Shown: piece by piece, positions 25,494-35,300 of the stretch | Layout: each line of letters begins with the position of its first letter | Numbering within the stretch: the first letter of the stretch is position 1 | Assembly: GCF_900163865.1 (NCBI RefSeq) | Contig: NZ_FUKU01000043.1 | Span: forward strand, 1 to 64,000 | Length of the DNA: 64,000 nt | From: Sphingobacterium sp. JB170 | GTDB taxonomy: Bacteria; Bacteroidota; Bacteroidia; Sphingobacteriales; Sphingobacteriaceae | Reading direction: 5' to 3' | The notes under the pieces: model-generated | What the model was told of the DNA's origin: nothing | The model's database searches: none | The model's input: the letters and a program-made list of their open reading frames with translations, nothing else | Position numbers and translations under genes: made by a program

Positions 25494-25556
25494 ATGAAAA
25501 ACATCGTTTTAAGAAAGGGCGCTATCAAATTATTTTGTACATTTGTTTTTCAATGA
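25494..25556 (+). CDS. Possible 20-aa ORF coupled to ubiX
   Basis: ATG one nucleotide after the ubiX stop, 20 codons, basic then hydrophobic. Its stop overlaps the next ATG (ATGA). There is no family evidence; it is listed only because of the tight spacing. Confidence 0.2.
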   Translation: MKNIVLRKGAIKLFCTFVFQ

Positions 25557-25693
25557 AACAGATCGCAGACTTGAATGCACTCAGGCCACATTTCATTGGT
25601 TTTCTACCGAAAGAAATCAGCTTTTTTCCTGCCTTGAGCCGGATTTACCTTCTATTTTGTTTTACCTATCCCCTCATATACATTTTTGAATAA
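25553..25693 (+). CDS. Possible 46-aa hydrophobic small protein
   Basis: An ATG frame of 46 codons that overlaps the preceding small ORF by 4 nt and the dihydroorotase-like start by 1 nt (TAATG). The C-terminal half is hydrophobic and aromatic (IYLLFCFTYPLIYIF), compatible with one membrane helix. No homologue is recalled. It could equally be chance within a 200-nt untranslated spacer. Confidence 0.25.
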   Translation: MKQIADLNALRPHFIGFLPKEISFFPALSRIYLLFCFTYPLIYIFE

Positions 25694-26970
25694 TGAAATC
25701 TATGAATAATATTTTAATTTCCTCTGCAACGCTTGTATTGCCTGGTCATACTCAAAATGGGAAGATCGTCGATATTTTAGTTGAAAACGGAAATATTAGT
25801 CGGATAGACGGTAAAATACAACGTGAGGCTACAAACGTTCATTTGATTGATGCAAAGGGTTGTACGCTTGCTCCCGGCTTCTTTGATCTGCACGCTAATT
25901 TCGGCGAACCGGGATTAGAAACGAAAGAGGATATTTCAACGGGTACAGCCGCCGCCGCCGCTGGAGGCTATACTGCTGTAGCGGTATTTCCTAATACCAA
26001 TCCACCTGTCCATAGCCGTTCAGAAGTTTCACTTATTGTGAATACAGCGAAAGGCAATTTGGTTGATGTTTACCCTGTTGGCGCGATAAGCCGCAAAACT
26101 GAGGGGAAGGAACTCGCTGAACTTTATGATATGCAATCCGTTGGTGCGATAGCATTCAGCGATGGAAACCACAGTGTTCAACAGGCCGGCCTTATGGGAC
26201 GCGCGTTACTGTATGCAAAGGGCTTCGGCGGTTTAATAATTGCATTTGCGGAGGATGATTCCATTGCAGCGGGCAACCAAATGAATGAAGGCGACGTAAG
26301 TACATATTTAGGAATGAAGGGAACGCCTAATTTGGCGGAAGCATTGATGATCTCGCGTGATTTATTCTTGGCTGAATATAATGATGCGCCAATACATTTT
26401 ACCAGTGTATCAACGTTCGAGGCGGTAGAATTAATTAAACGAGCTAAATCTAAGGGAATCAAAGTTACTTGCGATGTGGCGGCGCATAATTTAGTATACA
26501 CCGATCAGGAAGTAGTAGGGTTTGATAGTCATTATAAGGTGTCTCCACCTTTACGGACCAAAAAGGACGTGAAAATGTTAATTAAAGGCTTAAAAGAGGG
26601 CACGATCGATGCGGTCGTGTCCCAGCATACGCCGCATGAGATTGAATTTAAGAATGTAGAATTTCAAATCGCGAAAAACGGTATAATAGGCCTACAAACT
26701 ACCTTGCCATTTCTTGTGAAAGCGGGGTTGACCGATCAAGAGATTGTGCAGAAGCTGTCTATCGGCCCTCGTCAAGTGGTCGGAAAGCAAGTGCCAAGTT
26801 TTGAAATTGGCAGTGCTGCTAACTTGGTTCTTTTCGATAGAAATCAGGAATGGATGTACGACACGAACAATAATAAATCAAAATGCGCAAATAGCCCCGC
26901 TTTTGGAGAGAATTTACTTGGTAAAGTTCGCGCAGTCATTAATCATGGCCAATTGGTCGAAAACTTATAA
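25693..26970 (+). CDS. Dihydroorotase-like amidohydrolase with lost metal ligands
   Basis: A 425-aa protein with the overall dihydroorotase/amidohydrolase fold: N-terminal beta-sandwich, barrel entry CTLAPGFFDLHANFGEPG, KVSPPLRTKKDV, GTIDAVVSQHTPHE and GIIGLQTTLPFL. Compared with active enzymes, the HxH pair reads H67-A-N69, the EPGxxHKE region differs, PHHL reads AHNL, and the barrel-end Asp of TDHAPH is Gln (Q311). Binuclear zinc catalysis is therefore unlikely. It resembles the PyrX-type pseudo-dihydroorotases that support aspartate transcarbamoylase elsewhere, but no pyrB is adjacent. ATG at 25693 or 25702. Confidence 0.85.
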   Translation: MKSMNNILISSATLVLPGHTQNGKIVDILVENGNISRIDGKIQREATNVHLIDAKGCTLAPGFFDLHANFGEPGLETKEDISTGTAAAAAGGYTAVAVFPNTNPPVHSRSEVSLIVNTAKGNLVDVYPVGAISRKTEGKELAELYDMQSVGAIAFSDGNHSVQQAGLMGRALLYAKGFGGLIIAFAEDDSIAAGNQMNEGDVSTYLGMKGTPNLAEALMISRDLFLAEYNDAPIHFTSVSTFEAVELIKRAKSKGIKVTCDVAAHNLVYTDQEVVGFDSHYKVSPPLRTKKDVKMLIKGLKEGTIDAVVSQHTPHEIEFKNVEFQIAKNGIIGLQTTLPFLVKAGLTDQEIVQKLSIGPRQVVGKQVPSFEIGSAANLVLFDRNQEWMYDTNNNKSKCANSPAFGENLLGKVRAVINHGQLVENL

Positions 26971-26973
26971 ATT

Positions 26974-27642
26974 ATGGAAGTAAAAGTAAAAAAAGCACTT
27001 TTATCTGGGATTAACGCTTATGCATACTCAGAAAACACGGATGCAAATGAAATCATTTCAGAATTAACAAAGGCATTCGATCAGGAAGTACCTTTTATGG
27101 AAAAAGTGGCTCTACTCGATGCGACATTGGATGATCACCAAAAATTTGAAGAATTGCGCGAGGTCATTTTTGATCTTTTGATGGTGAATTTCTTTGCTCA
27201 AGATGTGCAAAAGCTGGAGGAAGATTACCTAGATTCTCCCGAGTGGGAAGCAATCGAAGAAGAAACAATTGATCGAGGGACCGAACTGTTAAATATATTT
27301 TTATATCTTAGAGAATGCGCGGATGACGAAGTGGAACCGTCCTTAGACGACTATCTTAAAGAGTTCTTACTGATCGAAGAGGATGAATTTCAAGATGAAT
27401 ACGCGATTTATGAACAAGTCATTGCCAATCAAATATTGGTTGACAGCTCCTATGGAGAGATTAGTAAAGTTGCGAACGGTTTGTCCTTTCAGGACGATCT
27501 GAAAGAATTGTTTTATCCGATGGTTGCATTTTTCAGTGAATTAGATCCATCTGAACAGCAGGTTGCCGAATTTAAGACAGCGTCTCCAAATCCGTCTTTT
27601 GACACCGCTATATACCAAATTATTGTAAACTTTAATAAATAA
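26974..27642 (+). CDS. Conserved hypothetical acidic protein, 222 aa
   Basis: A helical, strongly acidic soluble protein with no motif that I recognise; no signal peptide or membrane segment. It begins 3 nt after the dihydroorotase-like stop and ends 4 nt before the DUF4199 gene, so it belongs to the same operon. Function unknown; the tight spacing is the only clue. Confidence 0.7.
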   Translation: MEVKVKKALLSGINAYAYSENTDANEIISELTKAFDQEVPFMEKVALLDATLDDHQKFEELREVIFDLLMVNFFAQDVQKLEEDYLDSPEWEAIEEETIDRGTELLNIFLYLRECADDEVEPSLDDYLKEFLLIEEDEFQDEYAIYEQVIANQILVDSSYGEISKVANGLSFQDDLKELFYPMVAFFSELDPSEQQVAEFKTASPNPSFDTAIYQIIVNFNK

Positions 27643-27646
27643 AAAG

Positions 27647-28279
27647 ATGAGTCAAGACTTTAACGGATCATTTCCTAGCCAAGAAGTAAAGACCGAAGGT
27701 ATTAAATATGGTGTTTACCTAGGAATAATTGCACTGGTATTAACTATTGTTTCGCTGTATGTATTGATGAATAGTGCTGATTTTAAGCTTAGCTCTATGA
27801 TTAGTGGCGGGGTAACGATTGTAATTATGATCGGGCTCTCGGCTTATTTTTCGATATTGTTACGGAGAATTGCTGGAGGTTTTTGGACTTTCAGTCAAGC
27901 TTTAAAGGGAATATATGTAATGCTTGCCATTGCGGTCATAATTTCTGGATTGGGGGGAGCTATATTTAATCTCGTGGATCCTGAGCCGCAACAAATTATT
28001 TTCGATAAGACAATAAATATGACTATCGAAACGATGGAAGGTCTTGGGGTTGATGAAGATATAATTGACAGTCAAGTTGCGGAACTAGAACAAGCGCGAG
28101 ATACATCGAGAGGCTTTTCAATTGGGCAAACGTTACAAAGTCTTGCCATCAGTTTAATCATGTATTTTGTCTTTGCGCTAGTTTTAGCGGCTATCCTTAA
28201 ACGCGAACGTCCAGCGTTCTTGAATGTGCCTAATACGCCGGACCAAGATGCTGATGATATAGCGCAAGTGAATAGTTAG
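27647..28279 (+). CDS. DUF4199-type integral membrane protein
   Basis: A 210-aa membrane protein with four predicted helices: YGVYLGIIALVLTIVSLYVL, a pair around MISGGVTIVIMIGLSAYFSILL and ALKGIYVMLAIAVIISGLGGAIF, then a charged extracytoplasmic loop with coiled character (residues ~115-150), and the last helix LAISLIMYFVFALVLAAIL. The pattern, including FWTFSQALKGIY, matches the Bacteroidota DUF4199 family of unknown function. It sits 4 nt after the acidic hypothetical gene, upstream of two glycosyltransferases. Confidence 0.8.
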   Translation: MSQDFNGSFPSQEVKTEGIKYGVYLGIIALVLTIVSLYVLMNSADFKLSSMISGGVTIVIMIGLSAYFSILLRRIAGGFWTFSQALKGIYVMLAIAVIISGLGGAIFNLVDPEPQQIIFDKTINMTIETMEGLGVDEDIIDSQVAELEQARDTSRGFSIGQTLQSLAISLIMYFVFALVLAAILKRERPAFLNVPNTPDQDADDIAQVNS

Positions 28280-28300
28280 GTCCACGTACAAGACATAAGT

Positions 28301-28331
28301 AGGGTATATCTGAACGAGTGCCCTTTTTTTT
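28301..28331 (+). terminator. Weak terminator before the glycosyltransferases
   Basis: AGGGTAT pairs with GTGCCCT (two G-T pairs) and is followed by T8. Its T run ends only 10 nt before the next ATG, so it may limit read-through into the glycosyltransferase genes. Confidence 0.5.
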
Positions 28332-28338
28332 ATTTCAT

Positions 28339-29286
28339 ATGAATATATCAGTTGTCATTCCATTATTTAATGAGGAAGAATCTTTACCGGAATTGGTGGA
28401 GTGGATCCGCCAGGTCATGCGGAGTAATGCATATACCTACGAGATAATCCTGATCGATGACGGTAGTAACGATTCTTCGTGGGAGGTTATCGAGCGACTG
28501 AAGCTCGAACATCCCGAAATTTCGGCGATAAAGTTTCGTCGGAACTATGGTAAATCGGCTGCGTTAAATGTAGGCTTTGCAGCTGCCGAGGGGGAGGTGA
28601 TCATTACAATGGATGCCGATTTGCAAGATAGTCCAGATGAAATACCTGAATTATATCAACGGATTATCGGGGGGGCGGATTTAGTGTCCGGCTGGAAGCA
28701 GAAGCGCTACGATCCAATTACGAAAACAATACCTACAAAGCTCTTTAATGCAGTCACCAGAAGTATGTCGGGCATTCATAATTTACATGATTTCAACTGC
28801 GGCCTAAAAGCTTATCGTAATTCGGTCGTAAAAAGTGTTGAGGTTTATGGAGAAATGCATCGTTATATCCCAGTACTTGCTAAATGGGCGGGATTCACGA
28901 ATATCCAAGAACAAGTAGTACAGCATTATCCGAGGAAATACGGAACGACTAAGTTTGGTGCGGGACGATTCATCAAAGGTTTTTTAGACCTTTTATCGAT
29001 TTTTTTCGTTGGAAAATTCGGGAAGCGTCCTATGCATTTTTTTGGAACTATCGGTGTATTGAGTTTTATTGTAGGTTTTGTTATTACCATATATTTAATT
29101 GCCGAGAAGCTCCTGAGTATTGCTCAGGGGACCGTCTATAGAAATGTTACCGACCAACCTTTATTCTTTTTATCGCTTGCGGCTATATTGATTGGTACAC
29201 AATTATTTTTAACGGGCTTTATCGCGGAGTTGGTTTCTCGGAATGCTTCTGAACGTAATAAATATCATATAGAGAAGGTCCTTTAA
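28339..29286 (+). CDS. GtrB/DPM1-type family 2 glycosyltransferase
   Basis: A 315-aa polyprenyl-phosphate sugar transferase. The cytoplasmic GT-A domain has ISVVIPLFNEEESLPEL, IILIDDGSNDSSWEV and ITMDADLQDSPDEIP (the metal-binding acidic motif), then a QVVQHYPRKYGTTKFG block. Two C-terminal membrane helices (PMHFFGTIGVLSFIVGFVI; FLSLAAILIGTQLFLTGF) match the GtrB group that transfers glucose or related sugars to undecaprenyl phosphate. The ATG at 28339 is preferred to an in-frame GTG 21 nt upstream, which lies in the terminator. The next GT starts 1 nt later. Confidence 0.92.
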   Translation: MNISVVIPLFNEEESLPELVEWIRQVMRSNAYTYEIILIDDGSNDSSWEVIERLKLEHPEISAIKFRRNYGKSAALNVGFAAAEGEVIITMDADLQDSPDEIPELYQRIIGGADLVSGWKQKRYDPITKTIPTKLFNAVTRSMSGIHNLHDFNCGLKAYRNSVVKSVEVYGEMHRYIPVLAKWAGFTNIQEQVVQHYPRKYGTTKFGAGRFIKGFLDLLSIFFVGKFGKRPMHFFGTIGVLSFIVGFVITIYLIAEKLLSIAQGTVYRNVTDQPLFFLSLAAILIGTQLFLTGFIAELVSRNASERNKYHIEKVL

Positions 29287-29287
29287 G

Positions 29288-30283
29288 ATGTTTTTCTCGA
29301 TTATTGTACCCCTGTATAACAGACCGCAAGAAATTGACGAAATGCTTGATTCGTTGACTAAACAGCACTATTCGAATTTTGAAGTGATTGTTATCGAAGA
29401 CGGCTCCACGATTCCTGCTAAAGAGATTGTCGAGGGTTATAAAGGCAGACTCGATGTCCATTACTATAGCAAACAAAATCAAGGCCAAGGTTTTGCCAGG
29501 AACGATGGTTTTGCGCGAGCAAAAGGGGATTGGTTCATCGTTTTTGACTCCGATATTATTGTTCCTTCGGAATATCTGCAGCACGTTGCCCGCGGCATAA
29601 ATAATCAAAATATTGATGCATTTGGCGGACCCGATGCGGCGCATGAGTCGTTTAGTGCCACACAGAAGGCAATTTCTTATTCGATGACCAGTCCGTTCAC
29701 CACGGGCGGAATTCGAGGGAATAAGGCGCATATCGGTGCTTTTCATCCGCGAAGTTTTAATATGGGTATTTCGCGTGCTGTGTATGAGCAAACAGGAGGA
29801 TTCCGGTTTTCCCGGCGTTCGGAAGATATCGAATTTAGCATAAGGATGATCGAGCAAGGTTTTCGCGTAGAGCTTATTGCCGATGCGTTTGTTTACCATA
29901 AGCGTAGATCCACTTTTGGACAGTTTTTTCGCCAGGCACAGTCTTTTGGCAAGGGACGAATCGATATTTATAAAGTGTTCCCGAATGAACTCAAGTGGGT
30001 ACATGCCTTACCTGCGTTTTTTGTTATCGGATTGGTCTTGTTGCTTGTCTGTTTAGCTTTACATTTGGCATGTGAAGGCGAACATGCTTTATTTTCCTTC
30101 TTGAGCTGTTTGGGAGGAAGTTTGCTATTGCTTTATACCGTGCTACTTTTTTTACATGCTTTAGGTAAGACGAAGCGTATAAAGATCGCCGGACTATCGG
30201 TCGCTGCCGCATATATCCAACTTTGCGCATACGGATTGGGATTCATTGAGAATTATGTGGAGAAAGTAGTGTTGAAAAATTAG
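29288..30283 (+). CDS. Family 2 glycosyltransferase with C-terminal membrane segments
   Basis: A 331-aa GT2 enzyme: FSIIVPLYNRPQEIDEMLDSL, VIVIEDGS, NQGQGFARNDGF, FDSDIIVPSEY (the DxD-like metal site) and GGFRFSRRSEDIEFSIRM (ED catalytic pair). Two hydrophobic segments near the C-terminus (HALPAFFVIGLVLLLVCLAL and a second) anchor it to the membrane. It starts 1 nt after the GtrB-type gene and probably acts with it on a lipid-linked or surface glycan. Acceptor and donor are unknown. Confidence 0.88.
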   Translation: MFFSIIVPLYNRPQEIDEMLDSLTKQHYSNFEVIVIEDGSTIPAKEIVEGYKGRLDVHYYSKQNQGQGFARNDGFARAKGDWFIVFDSDIIVPSEYLQHVARGINNQNIDAFGGPDAAHESFSATQKAISYSMTSPFTTGGIRGNKAHIGAFHPRSFNMGISRAVYEQTGGFRFSRRSEDIEFSIRMIEQGFRVELIADAFVYHKRRSTFGQFFRQAQSFGKGRIDIYKVFPNELKWVHALPAFFVIGLVLLLVCLALHLACEGEHALFSFLSCLGGSLLLLYTVLLFLHALGKTKRIKIAGLSVAAAYIQLCAYGLGFIENYVEKVVLKN

Positions 30284-30342
30284 CATACATCGCCGCTAAT
30301 AAAGTAAATAAAGTTTTATATTTTGTCTGAAAATTTGCAAAC

Positions 30343-30609
30343 GTGATAGCATTTACACAACATAATTTAGGGAAAATTGAAGATCTTTTTTCAGATTTAG
30401 GATATCGGGTACGTTACGAAAAGGGTTCATTTCGAACGGGTGCGTGTGTACTCCAAAATACGAAAGTGATCGTTGTTAATCGATTCTCTAACCTCGAGAT
30501 TCGTATTCAATCATTAATTCAATTACTGCTGGAAATGGTTATCGACGTCAGTCAGTTAGAGGATAAGAAGAAGGAGTTCTATAAGTCTTTAAAAAAACTA
30601 AATGCCTAA
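30343..30609 (+). CDS. Conserved hypothetical protein, 88 aa
   Basis: A small soluble protein beginning with a GTG codon (MIAFTQHNLGKIEDLF...). The first part suggests alternating helices and strands and the C-terminus is Lys-rich. It overlaps the start of the MBL-fold gene by 8 nt, indicating translational coupling. I recognise no domain, and the GTG start is the only one giving this length. Confidence 0.65.
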   Translation: MIAFTQHNLGKIEDLFSDLGYRVRYEKGSFRTGACVLQNTKVIVVNRFSNLEIRIQSLIQLLLEMVIDVSQLEDKKKEFYKSLKKLNA

Positions 30610-31375
30610 TTTAAAAATTACGTTTTTGGGAACAGGGACGTCACAGGGCGTGCCAGTTATAGCGTGCGATTGTGCAGTATGTGTATCAGAGGAAACGAAG
30701 GATAGACGTTTGCGAACTTCGATTTTAATCAGCTATGAGGATGTGAATATCGTTGTCGATACGGGGCCGGACTTTCGGTACCAGATGCTTCGTGCGAATG
30801 TGAAACACCTTGAGGCGGTACTAGTAACCCACTCACATAAAGATCATATAGCGGGGATGGATGATGTACGTGCATTTAACTATCAACAACAAGATTCTAT
30901 TCCAATTTATGGTACCCCGGCGACTCATGCCGCCTTAGAACGAGAGTTTTACTACGCCTTCGCGGAGCACAAATACCCGGGGGTTCCGCGTTTGGAACTA
31001 CGAGAAATTTCAAAAGGAGAGCCTTTCCTCATCGGCGGGCTAAGTATTATGCCACTTGAGGTGCTCCACTACAAAATGCCCGTGACGGGTTTTCGCATCG
31101 GTGATTTTGCATATATCACCGATGCTAAGACAATAGAACCGGCGTCAAAATTACTGTTAAAGGGTGTTCAGGTCTTGGTGGTTAATGCACTTCAAGAAGA
31201 GCCCCATATTTCCCATTTTACTCGCGAAGAGGCGGTCGCATTTTCACAAGAAATCGGCGCGCGAACAACTTACCTGACCCATATTAGTCACCGTTTTGGA
31301 AAGCACGAAGAAATTCAAGAAAGGCTTCCCGACGGCATTTTTGTCGCTTACGACGGTTTGATACTTGATGTTTAA
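30602..31375 (+). CDS. MBL-fold metallohydrolase (PhnP-like)
   Basis: A 257-aa metallo-beta-lactamase-fold hydrolase. It begins with FLGTGTSQGVPVIACDCAVC, typical of PhnP-type cyclic phosphodiesterases and related enzymes, and has the metal motif THSHKDHIAG (HxHxDH), a later Asp in YITDAKTI and a C-terminal LTHISHRFG. PhnP itself cleaves 5-phosphoribosyl 1,2-cyclic phosphate; the Bacteroidota homologue has no phn genes nearby, so its substrate is open. Coupled by overlap to the 88-aa gene. Confidence 0.88.
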   Translation: MPNLKITFLGTGTSQGVPVIACDCAVCVSEETKDRRLRTSILISYEDVNIVVDTGPDFRYQMLRANVKHLEAVLVTHSHKDHIAGMDDVRAFNYQQQDSIPIYGTPATHAALEREFYYAFAEHKYPGVPRLELREISKGEPFLIGGLSIMPLEVLHYKMPVTGFRIGDFAYITDAKTIEPASKLLLKGVQVLVVNALQEEPHISHFTREEAVAFSQEIGARTTYLTHISHRFGKHEEIQERLPDGIFVAYDGLILDV

Positions 31376-31463
31376 CTAAAAATCCAAAAGATGTAAAACA
31401 TTTTCTCATCAATGGCTGTTGTTTTATTAGAGATTAATGAATAATATATCAATTTGAAAAGTT

Positions 31464-31616
31464 ATGGGAAATATTCTTTATTTAGTAGCAGTTATTTTAG
31501 TGATAATTTGGGCTGTAAGTTTTTTTGGCGGATTTGCGACGGGTGGTATCATTCACGTTTTGTTAGTAATCGCTGTTATAGCTATTCTCTTACGAGTTAT
31601 ACGTGGAAGCGTTTAA
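31464..31616 (+). CDS. lmo0937-family small membrane protein, 50 aa
   Basis: A 50-residue protein: MGNILYLVAVILVIIWAVSF, a glycine-rich turn GGFATGG, then IIHVLLVIAVIAILLRVIRG. Two hydrophobic helices joined by a short turn match the lmo0937 family of tiny membrane proteins common in Bacteroidota. Function is unknown; stress association has been suggested for related genes. It is a stand-alone forward gene facing ispD, with which it is convergent, 14 bp apart. Confidence 0.85.
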   Translation: MGNILYLVAVILVIIWAVSFFGGFATGGIIHVLLVIAVIAILLRVIRGSV

Positions 31617-31630
31617 CGGATACAACATTT

Positions 31631-32317
31631 TTAAGACAAAAATAATTGGGCTATTTGAATGTCTTCGGGGTATGTAATCTTAATGTTCTTACGGTCTCCC
31701 GGAATTAGATAAATCGGATAGCCCAATTTTTCTACCACAGAAGCATCATCGGTAAATTGAACCGATTCATGCTGTTCAAATGCATCGCTTAATAAATCTC
31801 CTCTAAACGTTTGAGGCGTCTGTACCTGCCAGACGATGTTTCGATCGACCATTTCGTTTGACTCCGTGGTTCCTTTGCGAATCGAGTTCACGCTTGTGAC
31901 TGCTAGTACCGTTGCACCTACGCGTTCTGTTGTTGTATAGCAAGTGTCGATTAGGCGACCTTTTATCAGGGGACGGGCAGCGTCATGAATCGCGATATAG
32001 ACGTCCTCCATTTTATTCAATTCGATTTTTTGAATTTCTTGCAGTCCATTTTTAACACTTTGAAACCGACTATCTCCACCGAAGGTCACCCGATGAGGCA
32101 CTTTAAAATTATATACCTCACAGAGCTCGCGCCAGGTGTTTTCCATCAATCTATGAAGCACCACGATGATGGAGGGTTTGCTAGTGGCATTATTGAATTG
32201 CTCGATAGTATGCATCAGTATCGGCTTTCCATTGAGATTGTGGAACTGTTTAGGCATCTCGCTCCCCATACGCGTTCCTGTTCCTCCCGCTACAATGATT
32301 GCATACCTTTTTTTCAT
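31631..32317 (-). CDS. ispD: 2-C-methyl-D-erythritol 4-phosphate cytidylyltransferase
   Basis: Third step of the MEP isoprenoid pathway: CTP + MEP to CDP-ME. The 228-aa protein has the nucleotide-binding IIVAGGTGTRMGSEMPKQF, HDAARPLIKGRLID and the C-terminal FTDDASVVEKLG and DRKNIKITYPEDI blocks. The ATG at 32317 (MKKRYAII) is chosen over an upstream in-frame ATG that would lie inside sbcC. It follows sbcC by 25 bp in the same direction, so it may be co-transcribed with sbcDC. Confidence 0.95.
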   Translation of the reverse strand: MKKRYAIIVAGGTGTRMGSEMPKQFHNLNGKPILMHTIEQFNNATSKPSIIVVLHRLMENTWRELCEVYNFKVPHRVTFGGDSRFQSVKNGLQEIQKIELNKMEDVYIAIHDAARPLIKGRLIDTCYTTTERVGATVLAVTSVNSIRKGTTESNEMVDRNIVWQVQTPQTFRGDLLSDAFEQHESVQFTDDASVVEKLGYPIYLIPGDRKNIKITYPEDIQIAQLFLS

Positions 32318-32342
32318 ACTCGAAGTTATCATTTTTTTTCCG

Positions 32343-35300
32343 CTAGCCGTAATTAACCTGACTGCCTTTGTCGGCATCGTTGATCACCGTTATTGACGAA
32401 CTTATTTTTTCCTTCAACGCATCAACGTGCGAAATGATCCCCACGATCCGATTTTCGCGCTGTAGGTACTGCAGTGTTTCGAATACGATATTTATGCTTT
32501 CAGCATCTTGCGTTCCGAACCCCTCGTCGATGAAAAAGAAGTTTTTGTCTGCTTTGTTTAACGATTGAATATTTTCAGCGAGCGCCAGCGCAAGACAGAG
32601 GGAGGCTTGGAAACTTTGGCCTCCAGAAAGTGTCTTGACAGACCTGCGATGTCCGTCATTTAGAAAGTCTACGACTTCAAATTCATTCTGATCGTTTATG
32701 GTAAGGCTCAAGCCGTTTCGCGTCAGTCGGTGGAATCGTTGGTTAGCAATTTCGCAAAGTCGCTGCAGGTGTATACTGGAGACGAAATTTACAAAACCGG
32801 AACCACGAAATAGATTTTCGAGTGTCGTTAAGTTACTTTTGCGGGTGTTTAGCTTTTCGTAATTTTCTAATAGTTTTTCCTTTTTTGAAAACTCCGTCTG
32901 AAGGCGAAGGTTTTCTCTATCTAAGGCCGTTGTTAAGCCGATTTGCAGTTCGAGTTCTTGTCTTTTGAGAATCAACAATTCGGATTGCTCGTGAAAATTG
33001 ATTTCATCGAAATCGTCGGCTTGTATGCGCATAGCTAGATCGGAAATTTGCGACCGTAATACGCCGATATTGAGATTAAACTCTTGTATTTTTTTTCGTA
33101 ATGAGGGAACTTCCAAGTTTTTTTGCAATGTTTGCTGTACTTCGATGATGTCATTATATTTATGTTCTTTGAGAAGGCTCGAAATCTCCGCTTGTTTGCC
33201 GTTGAGCGTCTGCGAGAGCGATTGGAATTGCTCTTTAGAAGCATTCCTTTCCGCGTTGATCGTCGCAAATTCCGTTCTTAGCTGCTGTAAAGATTCCGAC
33301 AGGTCTTTATAGCTCGAGTCTATTGTTTGTATTTTTTCGTATAACTGATTTCTTGCGGCCGTGATTGCGGTTGCAGTTTCAGTCTTGTAATCATCTTTAT
33401 CTAGAAGCCGGAGTTGATTTTGGTGTTGTACAATAATACTCTCGGAAATAGCGATGCTTTGCTGAATCTCTTGTAACGTAGTTTGATACTTATCAACACG
33501 TATTTTTACAGTCTGCAGGTTCGTACGAGCTTGTTTTAACGCATTATCGGCTATTTTAATTTTACTTTCCGACTGTTGGTTTTCTTTTTTGTAATTTAAA
33601 AACTCCTTTTGGTCGTCTTTGGAGAAATTGGTCCAAACGAATAAGCTTTTGTGGGCATCTTGCTGCCGCCGTATGTCTGCTATTACGGTTTCTATCTGAT
33701 TTTGCTGTGCCACTTTCTCATGGTAACGTGCATTTAGACTAGCGAACTTTTGGGAACGCATTTTCAAGTTATAAATCTGGCCTTCTATTTCTTGTTTTGC
33801 GCTGTTTAGTCTACTCTCGCGTGCAAGAAGATCACTTTTCACCATTGGATGCGGATGCTCTAAAGCACCGCATAAAGGACATGGGGTGCCCGAGGAAAGG
33901 TTGTCTGCAAATTCAACCAGCTTTGCCTGTACCCGAAGGTGTGTTTCGTCGTGTCGCAAGTGATTACGTTTCTCTTCTAGCGCTTTTTCATGCTCGTCTA
34001 TCTTCGCTTCCCATGTGTCCAGCGTAAATCCTTGTCGCCGGAACTCCTCGTTGATTTCTGACTTTTCTTTGGTAAGCTTATGGAGCTGCTCGGAGAGTTC
34101 TTGTTGCTTTTTTTGGTAGTTGTCGTTTTGTTGATACCACGATTCTAAATTAAGAAGTATCGTCGTATCGAGTTTATTAGCCTTTAGGTCTTCGAGTTCT
34201 TTTTCTTTTTTACCGACATCGTTTAAAATTTCCAGCTCCTCTTTGTGCGCGTCTTCTAAGTGAGGCTTGCCTTCGTTCAGCCTTTTCACATTGGTGGAAT
34301 ACACAATTTTATTCTCTGCTATAAGGGAAAGGTGCTTTAAATCTTCGGCTTGCGTCCTGAACTGTTCAATTTGCGCATACTGCGCGGCCGTATTTTTCCA
34401 CTGCTCTTCGGTTTGTTCAAGCCGCTCCAGCACCATATGTTTTTTATTGTCGAGCCCTTCTATTTTATGCGTTAGATGCTCCTTGTCTTTATTTAAGGTA
34501 TGTGTATGATTTAAGAGTTCACGGAACGCTTGGCTAGTTGTGACGTAGATTTCTAGTTCATTTTCCAACTGCTGGACTTTCGACTCTTCGGAAACAAATT
34601 GTTCGAGCGATTTCGTTTTTTGTTCAAGGTCTGCTCGGTATTTTTTGGCTTGGGATAAACGGGCGATTTCCGCTTCAAGAAAGGTATGCTCCGATTTTAT
34701 AGTTTGCAATGCATTTTGTGCATCGACGAGTTCGGTCTGTTTGCTTTGTAAGGTTTCCACACTAACCTCCTCAAAGCCTGATAATGTACCTTTTAGTACG
34801 TCCAGGTGCATGGTGTTTTTTCGTTGTAGTGCAATTACCTTTTGGCCTAAATCGAAACGGTTTAAATTGAATATTTCCTTCATCATCTCTGAGCGATCTT
34901 TGCCACGGAGTTCTAGGAACTCTTTAAATTGTCCCTGTGGAATGATGATCGTACGACGGAAATTGGAATACGTTAAGTTGGTGATTTGTGATCCGTCTGC
35001 TGAGGTTAATGGAACCCACTGCTCGTCTATCCATTGATAGGCCGTACGTTCAAGTGTCGTGGTGTCTTCAAATTTTTTGCGGCGACGCCACTGTGCAACA
35101 AATCGATATTTATTACCCTGGAAATTTAAAAAGTCAAAAGCGATACAGGCAGCATTTGACTTTAAGTTCAACATGTTATACGTTCGTTTTTCTTGCTTGT
35201 TCAACCGTTCTGTTTCCCCGTAGAGCACAAAACCGATAGCTTCAAGGATAGATGATTTTCCGGACCCCACCTTACCAAATATTCCGAATAGACCGGTCTG

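Noticed and set aside
31454..31645. 63-codon frame overlapping the lmo0937-family gene
   Set aside because: Wrong frame; the ATG at 31464 in another frame gives the recognised 50-aa membrane protein.
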